From positions 1-13,489 of the forward strand of contig CAJUTB010000051.1 of NCBI GenBank assembly GCA_910589315.1: a DNA stretch of 13,489 bases, in the 5' to 3' direction. Under the pieces are notes generated by a model. It did no database searches. It had not been told where the DNA came from and worked only from the letters and a program-made list of their open reading frames with translations. The position numbers were made by a program, and so were the translations under genes. This document shows, in pieces, positions 13,438-13,489 of this stretch (its first letter is position 1; every line of letters begins with the position of its first letter). The DNA comes from an uncultured Oscillibacter sp. Lineage in GTDB: Bacteria; Bacillota; Clostridia; Oscillospirales; Oscillospiraceae.

Positions 13438-13489
13438 GAACCCCCCATTTTCTTTTCTCTGGCGAGAGAAAAGAAAACGGGCCGTTCAC
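13438..13489 (-). repeat. Hairpin repeat element, right copy
   Basis: Exact reverse complement, over all 52 bases, of the left copy at 10264-10315, including the asymmetric loop and mismatches. The A/T-rich 13-bp stem and its position 7 bases after the MATE stop mean it could also serve as transcript-end structure. The window ends at its last matching base, so it may be longer, and any T-tract beyond it cannot be seen. Confidence 0.75.

Overview
The window looks like chromosome of a GC-rich, low-redundancy Clostridia member, most likely an Oscillospiraceae-type gut anaerobe (inference). The grounds are a LysM-GH18 hydrolase of the spore-germination YaaH/SleL type, an S-layer (SLH) protein, a Crh-like HPr paralogue, strong Shine-Dalgarno sites, and C/G-ending codons in most genes. 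There are no tRNA or rRNA genes, CRISPR arrays, transposases or phage genes.

Layout. (1) Positions 1-2839 read leftward: trxA and trxB, coupled by an overlap, preceded by a LysM-GH18 cell-wall hydrolase. The far left end carries a good leftward promoter for a gene outside the window. (2) An S41-family secreted protease (2944-4212, leftward) ends in a clear hairpin terminator. It is divergent from a small HPr-fold protein (4504-4758, rightward), and the 291-base gap between them holds direct repeats that look like a regulator site. (3) A leftward run follows from 10038 down to 4889: an unknown 150-residue protein, mtaB, yfbR, a large YcdB/SLH exported protein and an AT-richer small lipoprotein. 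The first three are tightly packed (15-base gap, then a 4-base overlap) and are probably one operon. (4) A 454-base gene-free stretch (10039-10492) holds a degenerate tandem repeat, a hairpin repeat element, two more small hairpins and a near-consensus sigma-70 promoter. (5) That promoter drives a rightward operon to the window end: a NifS/IscS-like cysteine desulfurase, a small Imm22/DUF4284-like protein and a MATE exporter.

Functionally, most of the window is housekeeping: thiol-disulfide balance (trxA/trxB), tRNA ms2t6A modification (mtaB), dNMP clearance (yfbR), sulfur mobilisation (cysteine desulfurase), drug or metabolite export (MATE) and cell-surface work (GH18, S41, SLH, lipoprotein).

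The most interesting items are: the HPr-like protein that has lost the PTS histidine but kept the regulatory serine; a 52-base sequence present as two exact inverted copies flanking the desulfurase-MATE operon, each copy folding into a long hairpin, with a third diverged relative at about 4819-4860; and paired 15-base direct repeats in the S41/HPr divergent promoter region. I found no convincing evidence of a wholly new defence or mobile system here.
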